Below the pieces are notes generated by a model that did not search any database, had not been told where the DNA came from, and worked only from the letters and a program-made list of their open reading frames with translations. A stretch of DNA of 64,000 nt from Panulirus ornatus (lineage: Eukaryota > Arthropoda > Malacostraca > Decapoda > Palinuridae), in NCBI RefSeq assembly GCF_036320965.1, contig NC_092240.1:57166552-57230551 (forward strand), in the 5' to 3' direction. Position numbers and translations under genes: made by a program. Shown here piece by piece: positions 22,197 to 36,434 of the stretch; position 1 is the first letter of the stretch; every line of letters starts with the position of its first letter.

Positions 22197-24850
22197 TAGA
22201 TGTAAGTGAGCTTGGGAAGGAGACTTGTGTGAGGAAGTACCAGGAGAGACTGAATACAGAATGGAAAAAGGTGAAAACAAAGGAAGTAAGGGGGGTGGGG
22301 GAGGAATGGGATGTATTTAGGGAAGCAGTGATGGCTTGCGCAAAAGATGCTTGTGGCATGAGAAGTGTGGGAGGTGGGCAGATTAGAAAGGGTAGTGAGT
22401 GGTGGGATGAAGAAGTAAGATTATTAGTGAAAGAGAAGAGAGAGGCATTTGGACGATTTTTGCAGTGAAAAAATGCAAATGAGTGGGAGATGTATAAAAG
22501 AAAGAGGCAGGAGGTCAAGAGAAAGGTACAAGAGGTGAAAAAGAGGGCAAGTGAGAGTTGGGGTGAGACAGTATCAGTAAATTTTAGGGAGAATAAAAAG
22601 ATGTTTTGGAAGGAGGTAAATAAAGTGCATAAGACAAGGGAACAGATGGGAACTTCAGTGAAGGGCGCAAATGGAGAGGTGATAAAAAGTAGTGGTGATG
22701 TGAGAAGGAGATGGAGTGAGTATTTTGAAGGTTTGTTGAATGTGTTTGATGATAGAGTGGCAGATATAGGGTGTTTTGGTTGAGGTGGTATGCAAAGTGA
22801 GAGGGTTAGGGAAAATGATTTGGTAAACAGAGAAGAGGTAGTAAAATCTTTGCGGAGATGAAAGCTGGCAAGGCAACAGGTTTGGATGGTATTGCAGTGG
22901 AATTTATTAAAAAAGGGAGAGACTGTATTGTTGACTGGTTGGTAAGGTTATTTAATGTATGTATGATTCATGGTGAGGTGCCGGAGGATTGGCGGAATGC
23001 TTGCATAGTGCCATTGTACAAAGGCAAAGGGGATAAGAGTGAGTGCTCAAATTACAGAGGTATAAGTTTGTTGAGTATTCCTGGTAAATTATATGGGAGG
23101 GTATTGATTGAGAGGGTGAAGGCATGTACAGAGCATCAGATTGGGGAAGAGCAGTGTGGTTTCAGAAGTGGTAGAGGATGTATGGATCAGGTGTTTGCTT
23201 TGAAGAATGTATGTGAGAAATACTTAGAAAAGCAAATGGATTTGTATGTAGCATTTATGGATCTGAAGAAGGCATATGATAGAGTTGATAGAGATGCTCT
23301 GTGGAAGGTATTAAGAATATCTGGTGTGGGAGGCAAGTTGTTAGAAGCAGTGAAAAGTTTTTATCGAGAATGTAAGGCATGTGTACGTGTAGGAAGAGAG
23401 GAAAGTGATTGGTTCTCAGTGAATGTAGGTTTGCAGCAGGGGTGTGTGATGTGTCCATGGTTGTTTAATTTGTTTATGGATGGGGTCGTTAGGGAGGTGA
23501 ATGAAAGAGTTTTGGAAAGAGGGGCAAGTATGCAGTCTGTTGTGGATGAGAGAGCTTGGGAAGTGAGTCAGTTGTTGTTCGCTGATGATACAGCGCTGGT
23601 GGCTGATTCATGTGAGAAACTGCAGAAGCTGGTGACTGAGTTTGGTAAAGTGTGTGAAAGAAGAAAGTTGAGAGTAAATGTGAATAAGAGCAAGGTTATT
23701 AGGTACAGTAGGGTTGAGGGTCAAGTCAATTGGGAGGTAAGTTTGAATGGAGAAAAACTGGAGGAAGTAAAGTGTTTTAGATATCTGGGAGTGGATCTGG
23801 CAGCGGATGGAACCATGGAAGCGGAAGTGAATCATAGGGTGGGGGAGGGGGCGAAAATCCTGGGAGCCTTGAAGAATGTGTGGAAGTCGAGAACATTATC
23901 TTGGAAAGCAAAAATGGGTATGTTTGAAGGAATAGTGGTTCCAACAATGTTGTATGGTTGCGAGGCGTGGGTTATGGATAGAGTTGTGTGCAGGAGGATG
24001 GATGTGCTGGAAATGAGATGTTTGAGGACAATGTGTGGTGTGAGGTGGTTTGATCGAGTGAGTAATGTAAGGGTAAGAGAGATGTGTGGAAATGAAAAGA
24101 GTGTGGTTGAGAGAGCAGAAGAGGGTGTTTTGAGATGGTTTGGGCACATGGAGAGAATGAGTGAGGAAAGATTGACCAAGAGGATATATGTGTCGGAGGT
24201 GGAGGGAACGAGGAGGAGTGGGAGACCAAATTGGAGGTGGAAAGATGGAGTGAAAAAGATTTTGAGTGATCGGGGCCTGAACATGCAGGAGGGTGAAAGG
24301 AGGGCAAGGAATAGAGTGAATTGGATTGATGTGGTATACCGGGGTTGACGTGCTGTCAGTGGATTGAATCAGGGCATGTGAAGCGTCTGGGGTAAACTAT
24401 GGAAAGTTGTGTGGGGCCTGGATGTGGAAAGGGAGCTGTGGTTTCGGGGATTATTGCATAACATCTAGAGACTGAGATTGAACGAATGGGGCCTTTGTTG
24501 TCTTTTCCTAGCACTACCTCGCACACATGAGGGGTGAGGGGGATGGTATTCCATGTGTGGCGAGGTGGCGATGGGAATGAATAAAGGCAGACAGTGTGAA
24601 TTGTGTGCATGGGTATATATGTATGTGTCTGTGTGTGTATATATATGTGTACATTGAGATGTATAGGTATGTATATTTGCGTGTGTGGACGTGTATGTAT
24701 ATACATGTGTATGGGGGTGGGTTGGGCCATTTTCTTTCATCTGTTTCCTTGCGCTGTATATATGTGTATGGATGGGTTAGGCCATTCCTCATCTGTTTCC
24801 TTGATCTACCTTGCTAACGTAGGAGACAGCGACTGAGTATACTAAAAGAT
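22197..24850 (+). mobile_element. RTE-1 copy, 5'-truncated, subtype A, near-intact RT
   Basis: It begins in the VSELGKETCVRKYQERL block, so the endonuclease is missing, and runs to a long 3' UTR. The 3' end is odd: a first GGGTTGGGCCATT-like block at 24719 is followed by a second at 24775 with the terminal ACCTTGCTAACGTAGGAGAC, as if two tails were joined. Three lesions break the ORF: a TGA at 22466, a TGA at 22781 and a one-base deletion near 22845. Residues QSVVDE and LSDRG plus the long UTR place it in subtype A. Confidence 0.9.
22858..24348 (+). CDS. RTE-1 reverse transcriptase ORF, longest uninterrupted frame (496 codons)
   Basis: Retroelement coding sequence, not a host gene. RT blocks in order: GLDGIAVEFIKKGRD (residues 8-22), GEVPEDWRNACIVPLYKGKG (40-59), CGFRSGRGCMDQVFALKNVC (99-118), YVAFMDLKKAYDRVDRDALW (128-147), VGLQQGCVMCPWLFNLFMDG (189-208) and LLFADDTALVADSC (about 239-252) with both catalytic Asp present. 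The C-terminal domain has YGCEAWVMDRVVCRRMDVLE and GRPNWRWKDGVKKILSDRGL. The first Met is only the start of the open stretch after the deletion near 22845; the native ORF starts far upstream in the missing EN. It is the best-preserved RT frame in the window. Confidence 0.85.
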   Translation: MKAGKATGLDGIAVEFIKKGRDCIVDWLVRLFNVCMIHGEVPEDWRNACIVPLYKGKGDKSECSNYRGISLLSIPGKLYGRVLIERVKACTEHQIGEEQCGFRSGRGCMDQVFALKNVCEKYLEKQMDLYVAFMDLKKAYDRVDRDALWKVLRISGVGGKLLEAVKSFYRECKACVRVGREESDWFSVNVGLQQGCVMCPWLFNLFMDGVVREVNERVLERGASMQSVVDERAWEVSQLLFADDTALVADSCEKLQKLVTEFGKVCERRKLRVNVNKSKVIRYSRVEGQVNWEVSLNGEKLEEVKCFRYLGVDLAADGTMEAEVNHRVGEGAKILGALKNVWKSRTLSWKAKMGMFEGIVVPTMLYGCEAWVMDRVVCRRMDVLEMRCLRTMCGVRWFDRVSNVRVREMCGNEKSVVERAEEGVLRWFGHMERMSEERLTKRIYVSEVEGTRRSGRPNWRWKDGVKKILSDRGLNMQEGERRARNRVNWIDVVYRG

Positions 24851-25189
24851 AAAAGATATGTATGTACACAAGCTCTCCCCTACTTACAACTTATGTGACT
24901 TATGACCATCCGTATATACGACCAGAAAAGAAATCTAGATTAGGAAATAAAAATGATGACATATGAACTAAAGAATCTTAGATAAAAGGTATAAAGAAAC
25001 TACAGAATCATAAAATAAAGCTGGTTAATAAAAAACGAGATAATTGTGATAGAAGCTGAGTAGGATAAAAGAATGTACAGGTATACAAATTCTACATGCC
25101 ATGCTGACATATGTCTGACTTACATCCACTTTGAGATCTAACCAGTTGGTCAGAACAGAACTAGTATGTATGTTGGGAAGGGTATGTAA
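24851..25189 (+). other. Intron with possible unnamed short repeat
   Basis: AT-rich. It holds CTACTTACAACTTATGTGAC and CTTATGACCATCCGTATATA near 24880-24920 and GTCTGACTTACATCCACTTT near 25112. These TTACxACTTATGACC-like motifs look like an old dispersed repeat but I cannot name it. Confidence 0.35.
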
Positions 25190-26048
25190 GTTTGAATGGA
25201 GAAAAATTGGAGGAAGTGAAGTGTTTTAGATATCTGGGAGTGGACTTAGCAGCAAATGGAACCATGTAAGTTGAAGTGAGTCACAGGGTGGGGGAGGGGG
25301 CAAAAGTTCTGGGAGTGATAAAGAATGTGTGGAAAAAAAACTTGATCTCGGAGAGCAAAAATGAGTATGTTTGAAGGAAAAGTAGTTGCAACAATATTAT
25401 ATGGTTGCAAGGCATGGGCTGTAGATAGGGTTATACAGAGGAGGGTAGATGTGTTGGAAATGAAATGTTTGAGAATGATGTGTGGTGTGAAGTGGTTTAA
25501 TCGAATAAGTAATGAAAGGGTTATAGAGATATGTGGAAATAAAAAGAGTGTGGTTGAGAGAGCAGAAAAGGGTGTATTGAAATGGTTTTGACATATGAAG
25601 AGAATGACTGAGGAAAGGTTGACAAAGAGATGTATGTGTCAAAGGTGGGGGGAACAAGGAGAAGCGGGAGACCAAATTAGATAAGGAATAATGAAGTGAA
25701 AAAGATTTCGAGCAATCGGGGCTTGAACGAACAGGAGGGTGAGAGACTTGCAAGGAATAGAGTGGATTGGAACGATGTATACTGGGGTCGACGTGCTGTC
25801 AATGTACTGAACCAGGGCATGTGAAACATCTGGGGTAAGCCATGGAAAGGTGTGTGGGGCCTGGAAGTGGATAAGGAGCTGTAGAACAAATGTGTCCTTT
25901 TTTGTCTATTTTCCTAGTGCTTCCTCACTGAAGTGGGGGGTACTGATGCTGTTTCCTGTGGGTCATGGTGGTGCTGGTGGTAGATGAAGGCAAGCAAGTA
26001 TGAATATGTACATGTGTATATATGTATATGTCTGTGTATGTGTATATT
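25190..26048 (+). mobile_element. Old RTE-1 copy, 5'-truncated
   Basis: Starts in the LNGEKLEEVKCFRYLGVDL block and runs through the C-terminal domain (MLYGCEAW-like ILYGCKAWAVDRV) into a 3' UTR of the long type, which is cut at about 26048 by the next copy. Diverged, with frame breaks near 25590 and 25640. Confidence 0.8.
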
Positions 26049-26049
26049 T

Positions 26050-26850
26050 ATGTGAGTCAGTGTTGTTTGCTGATGATACAGCGCTGATGGCTGATTCGGG
26101 TGAGAAACTGCAGAAGCTGGTAACTGAGTTTGGTAGAGTGTGTGAAAGAAGAAAGCTGAGAGTAAATGTGAGTAAGAGCAAGGTTATTAGGTTTAGTAGG
26201 GTTGAGGAACAAGTCAATTGGGAGGTAAGTTTGAATGGAGAAAAACTGGAGGAAGGGAAGTGTTTTAGATTTCTTGGAGTTGATTTAGCAGTGGATGGAA
26301 CCATAGAAGCGGAAGTGAGTCACAGGGTGGGGGAGTTGGCAAAGGTTTTGGGAGCATTAAAGAATGTGTGGAAGGTGAAAACATTATCTTGGAGAGCAAA
26401 AATGGGTATGTTTGAAGGAATAGTGGTTTCAACGATGTGATATGGTTGCGAGGCATGGGCTATAGAGAGGGTTGTGCGGAGGAGGGTGGATGTGTTGGAA
26501 ATGAGATGTTTGAGGACAGTATGTGGTGTGATATGGTTTGATTGAGTAAGTAATGAAAGGGTAAGAGAGATGTGTGGTAGTAAAAAGCTTGTGGTTGAGA
26601 GAGCAGAAGAGGGTGTTTTGAAATGGTTTGGTCACATGGAGAGAATGAGTGAGGAAAGATTGACCAAGAGGATATATGTGTCAGAGGTGGAGGGAATGAG
26701 GAGAAGTGGAAGACCAAATTGGAGGTGGAAAGATATAGTGAAAAAGATTTTGAGCATTTGGGGCCTGAACGCACAGGAGGGTGAAAGGCATGCAAGGAAT
26801 AGAGGGACTTGGAACGATGTGGTATACCGGGGTTGACGTACTGTCAATGT
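26050..26850 (+). mobile_element. RTE-1 copy, 5'-truncated, 3' UTR missing
   Basis: Starts at VLFADDTALMADSGEKLQKL (catalytic FADD intact) and reaches NRGTWNDVVYRG. Its 3' UTR is lost at about 26850, where a minus-strand copy begins. In-frame stops lie near 26438 and 26546. A RNILSIWGLNAQEG-like reading sets it apart from subtypes A and B. Confidence 0.82.
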
Positions 26851-26854
26851 CTCC

Positions 26855-28587
<1,733 letters not shown>

Positions 28588-28676
<89 letters not shown>

Positions 28677-28678
28677 TA
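28588..28678 (+). repeat. (TA)n microsatellite between inverted short elements
   Basis: About 45 TA units with one TGTA interruption near 28657. It forms the spacer of the inverted pair 28331-28588 and 28680-28911. Confidence 0.95.
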
Positions 28679-28679
28679 A

Positions 28680-28911
28680 TTTTTTTTTTTTTCATACTAT
28701 TCGCCATTTCCCGCATTAGCGAGGTAGCGTTAAGAACAGAGGACTGGGCCTTTGAGGGAATATCCTCATATGGCCCCCTTCTTTGTTCCTTCTTTTGGAA
28801 AATTTAAAAAAAAATGAGAGGGGAGGATTTCCAGCCCCCCGCTCCCTTCCCTTTTAGTCGCCTTCTACGACATGCAGGGAATACGTGGGAAGTATTCTTT
28901 CTCCCCTATAT
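28680..28911 (-). mobile_element. RTE-1-derived short non-autonomous element, inverted
   Basis: Minus-strand copy of the element at 28331-28588: A-tail (T-run at 28680-28692), CATACTATTCGCCATTTCCC, the GGAATATCCTCA block, and the 5' end AGTATTCTTTCTCCCCTATA at 28890-28909. Here the internal T-run is short (about 9). The 5' end directly abuts the tail of the RTE-1 copy at 28912. Confidence 0.8.
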
Positions 28912-29632
28912 ATATTTATCTATTTATTCATTTTGCTCTGTCGCCGTCTCCCGCGCCAGCGAGGTAGTGCAAGGAAACAGACGAAAGAATGGCCCAACCC
29001 ACCCACACACACATGCACATACATACACGTCCACACACACCACATATACACACCCATACATCTCAACGTATACATATATATACACACACAGACATATACA
29101 TATATACCCATGTACATAATTCATACTGTCTGCCTTTATTCATTCCCATCGCCACCCCGCCACACATGGAATAACAACATCCTTCCCCCTCATGTGTGTG
29201 AGGTAGTGCTAGGAAAAGACAACAAAGGCCCTATTCGTTCACACTCAGTCTCTAGCTGTCATGTAATAATGCAGCGAAACCACAGCTCCCTTTCCACATC
29301 CAGGCCCCACAGAACTTTCCATGGTTTACCCCCATACGCTTCACATGCCCTGGTTCAATCCATTGACACCATGTCGACCCCAGTATACCACATCGTTCCA
29401 ATTCACTCTATTCCTTGCACGCCTTTCACCCTCCTGCATGTTCAGGCCCCGATAACTCAAAATCTTTTTCACTCCATCTTTCCCCCTCCAATTTGGTCTC
29501 CCACTTCTCCTCGTTCCCTCCATCTTTGACACGTACATCCTCTTTGTTAATCCTCCTTACTCATCCTCACGAGTCCAAATTATTTCAACAAAGCCACTTC
29601 TGCTCTCTCAACCACTCTTTTTATTACCACTG
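28912..29632 (-). mobile_element. RTE-1 copy, 5'-truncated, subtype A
   Basis: Minus strand, with AAATAGATAAATA-type tail, the long 3' UTR and the C-terminal domain (GRPNWRGKDGVKKILSYRGL). It stops at 29632 in the NKKRVVERAE block, directly against a plus-strand copy (head to head). Confidence 0.87.

Positions 29633-31122
<1,490 letters not shown>

Positions 31123-31174
<52 letters not shown>
31123..31174 (+). repeat. (TA)n microsatellite
   Basis: About 26 TA units after the duplicated A-tail. Confidence 0.95.
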
Positions 31175-31177
<3 letters not shown>

Positions 31178-31217
31178 TGTGTTTGTATATGTATGTATAC
31201 GTTGAAATGTATAGGTA

Positions 31218-31257
<40 letters not shown>

Positions 31258-31530
31258 TTTATGTACAGACATATGCATGTGGATGGGTTGGGCCATTCTT
31301 TCTTCTGTTTCCTTGCGCTACCACGCTTACGTTGGAGACAGCGACAAAGTATGATAAAAAGAAATAAGATAAAGTAATAATGATAATATATGTTGATATG
31401 TATATGTATGTATATGTGCATGTATGGGCATTTATGTATATATATGTGTATGTGAGTGGATGGGCCATTCTTCATCTGTTTCCTGGTGCTACCTTGATGA
31501 CATGGGAAATGGCAATCAAGTATGGTAAAT
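31175..31530 (+). mobile_element. Two RTE-1 3' UTR end fragments in tandem
   Basis: 31175-31380 holds the long-UTR end (TATACGTTGAAATGTATAGG, a (TG)n expansion at about 31216-31252, GGGTTGGGCCATTC, and GGAGACAGCGACAAAGT at 31333-31350). 31381-31530 repeats the same end in a more diverged form, ending TGGGAAATGGCAATCAAGT. No coding sequence. Confidence 0.75.
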
Positions 31531-33487
31531 ATTTAATAACAGGTAGTGATGAACTGAGAAGGAGATGGAGTGAGTATTTTGAAGGTAGGTTGAATGTGTT
31601 TTGGTCAGGGTGGTTTGCAAATTGAGAGGGGTCAGGGAGAATGGTTGTTTTGGTCGTGGTGGTGTGGAAAGTGAGAGGGTCAGGGAGAATGGTTTTGTTA
31701 AGAGAGAAGAGGTAGTGAAAGCTTTGCAGAAGATGAAATCTGGCATAAGGTGGTGGGTTTGGATGGTATTGCAGTAGAATTTATTAAGAAAGGGAGTGAC
31801 TGTGTTGTTGATTAGTTAGTAAGGATATTCAAAGTATGTATGGATTATGGTGAAGTGCCTGAGGATTAGAGGAATACATGAATATTGCCTTTGTACAAAG
31901 GCAAGGTGGATAAAGGTTAGTATTCAAACTAGAGGCATAAGTTTGTTGAGTAATCCTGGGAAATTATATGGGAGGGTATTGATTGAGAAGGTGAAGGCAT
32001 GTACTGAGCATCAGGTTGGGGAAGAGCAGTGTGGTTTCAGAAGTGGTAGATGTGTGGATCAGGTGTTTGCTTTGAAGAATGTGTGTGAGAAATACTTAGA
32101 AAAACAGATGGATTTGTATGTAGCATGTATGGATCTGGAGAAGGTATATGATAGGGATGATAGAGATGCTTTGTGGAAGGTTTTAAGAGTATATGGTGTG
32201 GGAGGTAAGCTGCTATAAGTAGTGAAAAGTTTTTCCTGAGGATGTAAGGCATATGGGTGAATAGGAAGAGAGGAGAGTGATTGGTTCTCAGTGAAGGTTA
32301 GTCTGTGGCAGGGGTAAGTGATGTCCCCATGGCTGTTTAATTTCTTTATGGATGAAGTGGTTAGGGAGGTAAATGCATGAGTTTTGGAGAGAGGGGCAAG
32401 TATGCAGTCTGTTATGGATGAGAGGGCTTGGGAAGTGAGTCAGTTGTTGTTTGCCAATAATAAAGCACTGGTGGCTGATTTAATGAGAAACTCCAGAAGT
32501 TGGTAACTGAGTTTGGAAAAGTGTGTGAAAGGAAAAAGTTGAGAGTAAATGTGAATCAGAGCAAGGTTATTAGTTTGAGTAGGGTTTAGGGACAAGTTAA
32601 TTGGAATGTAAGTTTGAATGGAGAAAAATTGGAGGAAGTGAAGTGTTTTACTATCTAGGAGTGCACCTAGCAAGAGAATGGAGCTATAGAAGCGGAAGTG
32701 TGTCTTAAGGGGAGGAGACAAAGGTTTTGGGAGTGATGAAGAATGTGTGGAAAGAGAGAATGCTTATCTTGGAGGGCAAAAATGGGTATGTTTGAAGGTA
32801 TAGTCTTTCCAACAATATTATATTGCTGTTAGGCATGGGCTATAGACAGGGTTGTACAGAGGAGGATGGATGTGTTGGAAATGAAATGTTTGAGGACAAT
32901 ATGTGGTGTGACGTAGTGTGATCGAGTAAGTAATGAAAAGGTAAGAGAGATGTGTGGAAAAGAGTTTTGTTGAGAGAGCAGAGGAGGGTGTGTTGAAATG
33001 GTTTGGACATATGGAGAGAATGAGCGAGGAAAGATTGACAAAGAGGATATATGTGTCAGAGGTGGTGGGAACAAGGAGAAGCGGGAGACCAAATTGGAGG
33101 TGGAAGTATGGAGTGAAAAAGATTTTGAGCAATCGGGGCCTGGACATACAGGATGGTGAGAGACGTAAAAGGAATAGAGTGAATTGGAACGATGTGGTAT
33201 ACTGAGGTCAACGTGCTGTCAGTGGACTGAAGTAGGGCATGTGAAACGTCAGGGGTAAAGCCTGGAAAGGTCTGTGGGGCTTGGATGTGGATAGGGAGCT
33301 ATGGTTTCGGTCCATTACACATGACAGCGAGAGACTGAGTGTGAATAAATGTGGCCTTTTTGTGTGTTTTCCTGGCTCTACCTTGCAGAAGCAGGTAGTA
33401 GCAATCCTGTTTGCTGTGAGAAGGGATAGTGCCAGGAATGGATGAAGGCAAGCAAGTATGAATATGTACATATGTATATATGTAGAT
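31530..33487 (+). mobile_element. Old RTE-1 copy, 5'-truncated
   Basis: Runs from LRRRWSEYFEGRLNVF through the RT (CGFRSGRCVDQVFALKNVC, LYVACMDLEKVYDRDDRDAL) and C-terminal domain (GRPNWRWKYGVKKILSNRGL) to a partial 3' UTR at 33487. The catalytic block near 32450 reads FANNKALV, so both Asp codons are lost. Many stops and frameshifts. The next copy inserted at its 3' edge. Confidence 0.83.
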
Positions 33488-33495
33488 ATGATCAA

Positions 33496-36426
33496 ACTCC
33501 TGAAACAGGAGTTGTGGGAGTATGTGATAGAATGTAAGAAAGTAAATTCTTGATTAATATGGGTAAAACTGAAAGTTGATGGAGAGAGATGGGTGATTAT
33601 TGGTGCATATGCACCTGGGCATGAGAAGAAAGATCATGAGAGGCAAGTGTTTTGGGAGCAGCTGAATGAGTGTGTTAGTGGTTTTGATGCACGAGACCGG
33701 GTTATAGTGATGGGTGATTTGAATGCAAAGGTGAGTAATGTGGCAGTTGAGGGAATAATTGGTATACATGGGGTGTTCAGTGTTGTAAATGGAAATGGTG
33801 AAGAGCTTGTAGATTTATGTGCTGAAAAAGGACTGGTGATTGGGAATACCTGGTTTAAAAAGCGAGATATACATAAGTATACGTATGTAAGTAGGAAAGA
33901 TGGCCAGAGAGCGTTATTGGATTACGTGTTAATTGACAGGCGCGCGAAAGAGAGACTTTTGGATGTTAATGTGCTGAGAGGTGCAACTGGAGGGATGTCT
34001 GATCATTATCTTGTGGAGGCTAAGGTGAAGATTTGTATGGGTTTTCAGAAAAGAAGAGTGAATGTTGGGGTGAAGAGGGTGGTGAGAGTAAGTGGGCTTG
34101 GGAAGGAGACTTGTGTGAGGAAGTACCAGGATAGACTGAGTACAGAATGGAAAAAGGTGAGAACAATGGAAGTAAGGGGAGTGGGGGAGGAATGGGATGT
34201 ATTTAGGGAATCAGTGATGGATTGCGCAAAAGATGCTTGTGGCATGAGAAGAGTGGGAGGTGGGTTGATTAGAAAGGGTAGTGAGTGGTGGGATGAAGAA
34301 GTAAGATTATTAGTGAAAGAGAAGAGAGAGGCATATGAACGATTTTTGCAGGGAAAAAATGCAATTGAGTGGGAGATGTATAAAAGAAAGAGACAGGAGG
34401 TCAAGAGAAAGGTGCAAGAGGTGAAAAAGAGGGCAAATGAGAGTTAGGGTGAGAGAGTATCATTAAATTTTAGGGAGAATAAAAAGATGTTCTGGAAGGA
34501 GGTAAATAAAGTGCGTAAGACAAGGGAGCAAAAGGGAACTTCAGTGAAGGGTGCAAATGGGGAGGTGATAACAAGTAGTGGTGATGTGAGAAGGAGATGG
34601 AGTGAGTATTTTGAAGGTTTGTTGAATGTGTTTGATGATAGAGTGGCAGATATAGGGTGTTTTGGTCAAGGTGGTGTGCAAAGTGAGAGGGTTAGGGAAA
34701 ATGATTTGGTAAACAGAGAAGAGGTAGTAAAAGCTTTGCGGAAGATGAAAGCCGGCAAGGCAACAGGTTTGGATGGTATTGCAGTGGAATTAATTAAAAA
34801 AGGGGGTGACTGTATTATTGACTGGTTGGTAAGGTAATTTAATGTATGTATGACTCATGGTGAGGTGCCTGAGGATTGGCGGAATGTGTGCATAGTGCCA
34901 TTGTACAAAGGCAAAGGGGATAAGAGGGAGTGCTCAAATTACAGAGGTATAAGTTTGATGAGTATTCCTGGTGAATTATATGGGAGGGTATTGATTGAGA
35001 GGGTGAAGGCATGTACAGAGCATCAGATTGGGGAAGAGCAGTGTGGTTTCAGAAGTGGTAGAGGATGTGTGGATCAGGTGTTTGCTTTGAAGAATGTATG
35101 TGAGAAATACTTAGAAAAGCATATGGATTTGTATGTAGCATTTATGGATCTGGAGAAGGCATATGATAGAGTTGATAGAGATGCTCTGTGGAAGGTATTA
35201 AGAATATATGGTGTGGGAGGCAAGTTGTTAGAAGCAGTGAAAAGTTTTTATCGAGGATGTAAGGCATGTGTACGTGTAGGAAGAGAGGAAAGTGATTGGT
35301 TCTCAGTGAATGTAGGTTTGCGGCAGGGGTGTGTGATGTCTCCATGGTTGTTTAATTTGTTTATGGATGGGGTTGTTAGGGAGGTAAATGCAAGAGTTTT
35401 GGAAATAGGGGCAAGTATGAAGTCTGTTGGGGATGAGAGAGCTTGGGAAGTGAGTCAGTTGTTGTTCGCTGATGATACAGCGCTGGTGGCTGATTCATGT
35501 GAGAAACTGCAGAAGCTGGTGACTGAGTTTGGTAAAGTGTGTGAAAGAAGAAAGTTAAGAGTAAATGTGAATAAGAGCAAGGTTATTAGGTACAGTAGGG
35601 TTGAGGGTCAAGTCAATTGGGAGGTAAGTTTGAATGGAGAAAAACTGGAGGAAGTAAAGTGTTTTAGATATCTGGGAGTGGATCTGGCAGCGGATGGAAC
35701 CATGGAAGCGGAAGTGGATCATAGGGTGGGGGAGGGGGCGAAAATCCTGGGAGCCTTGAAGAATGTGTGGAAGTCGAGAACATTATCTCGGAAAGCAAAA
35801 ATGGGTATGTTTGAAGGAATAGTGGTTCCAATAATGTTGTATGGTTGCGAGTCGTGGGCTATGGATAGAGTTGTGCGCAGGAGGATGGATGTGCTGGAAA
35901 TGAGATGTTTGAGGACAATGTGTGGTGTGAGGTGGTTTGATCGAGTAGGTAACATAAGGGTAAGAGAGATGTGTGGAAATAAAAAGAGCGTGGTTGAGAG
36001 AGCAGAAGAGGGTGTTTTGAAATGGTTTGGTCACATAGAGAGAATGAGTGAGGAAAGATTGACTAAGAGGATATATGTGTCGGAGGTGGAGGGAATGAGG
36101 AGAAGTGGGAGACCAAATTGGTGGTGGAAAGATGGAGTGAAAAAGATTTTGTGTGATCGGGGCCTGAACATGCAGGAGGGTGAAAGGAGGGCAAGGAATA
36201 GAGTGAATTGGATTGATGTGGTATACCGGGGTTGACGTGCTGTCAGTGGATTGAATCAGGGCATGTGAAGCGTCTGGGGTAAACCATGGAAAGCTGGGTA
36301 GGTATGTATATTTGCGTGTGTGGACGTATGTATATACATGTGTATGGGGGTGGGTTGGGCCATTTATTTTGTCTGTTTCCTTGCGCTACCTTGCAAACAC
36401 GGGAGACAGCGGCAAAAGAAAAAAAA
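33496..36426 (+). mobile_element. RTE-1 copy, 5'-truncated, subtype B, best-preserved EN-RT
   Basis: A 2.9-kb plus-strand copy lacking only the 5' UTR and roughly the first 70-80 codons. Short 3' UTR and an A-run at 36419-36427. An 8-bp flanking repeat ATGATCAA at 33488-33495 and 36427-36434 is a candidate TSD. Markers: KSVGDE and ILCDRGLNMQ. Confidence 0.9.
33505..36235 (+). pseudogene. RTE-1 EN-RT ORF with three in-frame stops and no frameshift
   Basis: One continuous frame interrupted only at 33551 (TGA), 34445 (TAG) and 34835 (TAA). Endonuclease: VIIGAYAPGHEKKDHERQVF, VIVMGDLNAKVSNVAVEGII, NTWFKKRDIHKYTYVSRKDG, LLDYVLIDRRAKERLLDVN and GMSDHYLVEAKVKI, so the D-N, D and SDH catalytic blocks are present. 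RT: GLDGIAVELIKKGGD, ECSNYRGISLMSIPGELYGR, AFMDLEKAYDRVDRDALWKV, VGLRQGCVMSPWLFNLFMDG and LLFADDTALVADSC near 35460-35500. The C-terminal domain includes LYGCESWAMDRVVRRRMDVL and GRPNWWWKDGVKKILCDRGL (W for R). With no frame shift, this is the best template for the family protein of about 960 residues. Confidence 0.88.
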
Positions 36427-36434
36427 ATGATCAA

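Noticed and set aside
31216..31252. (TG)n tract as an independent microsatellite locus
   Set aside because: It is an expansion inside an RTE-1 3' UTR fragment and is described there.
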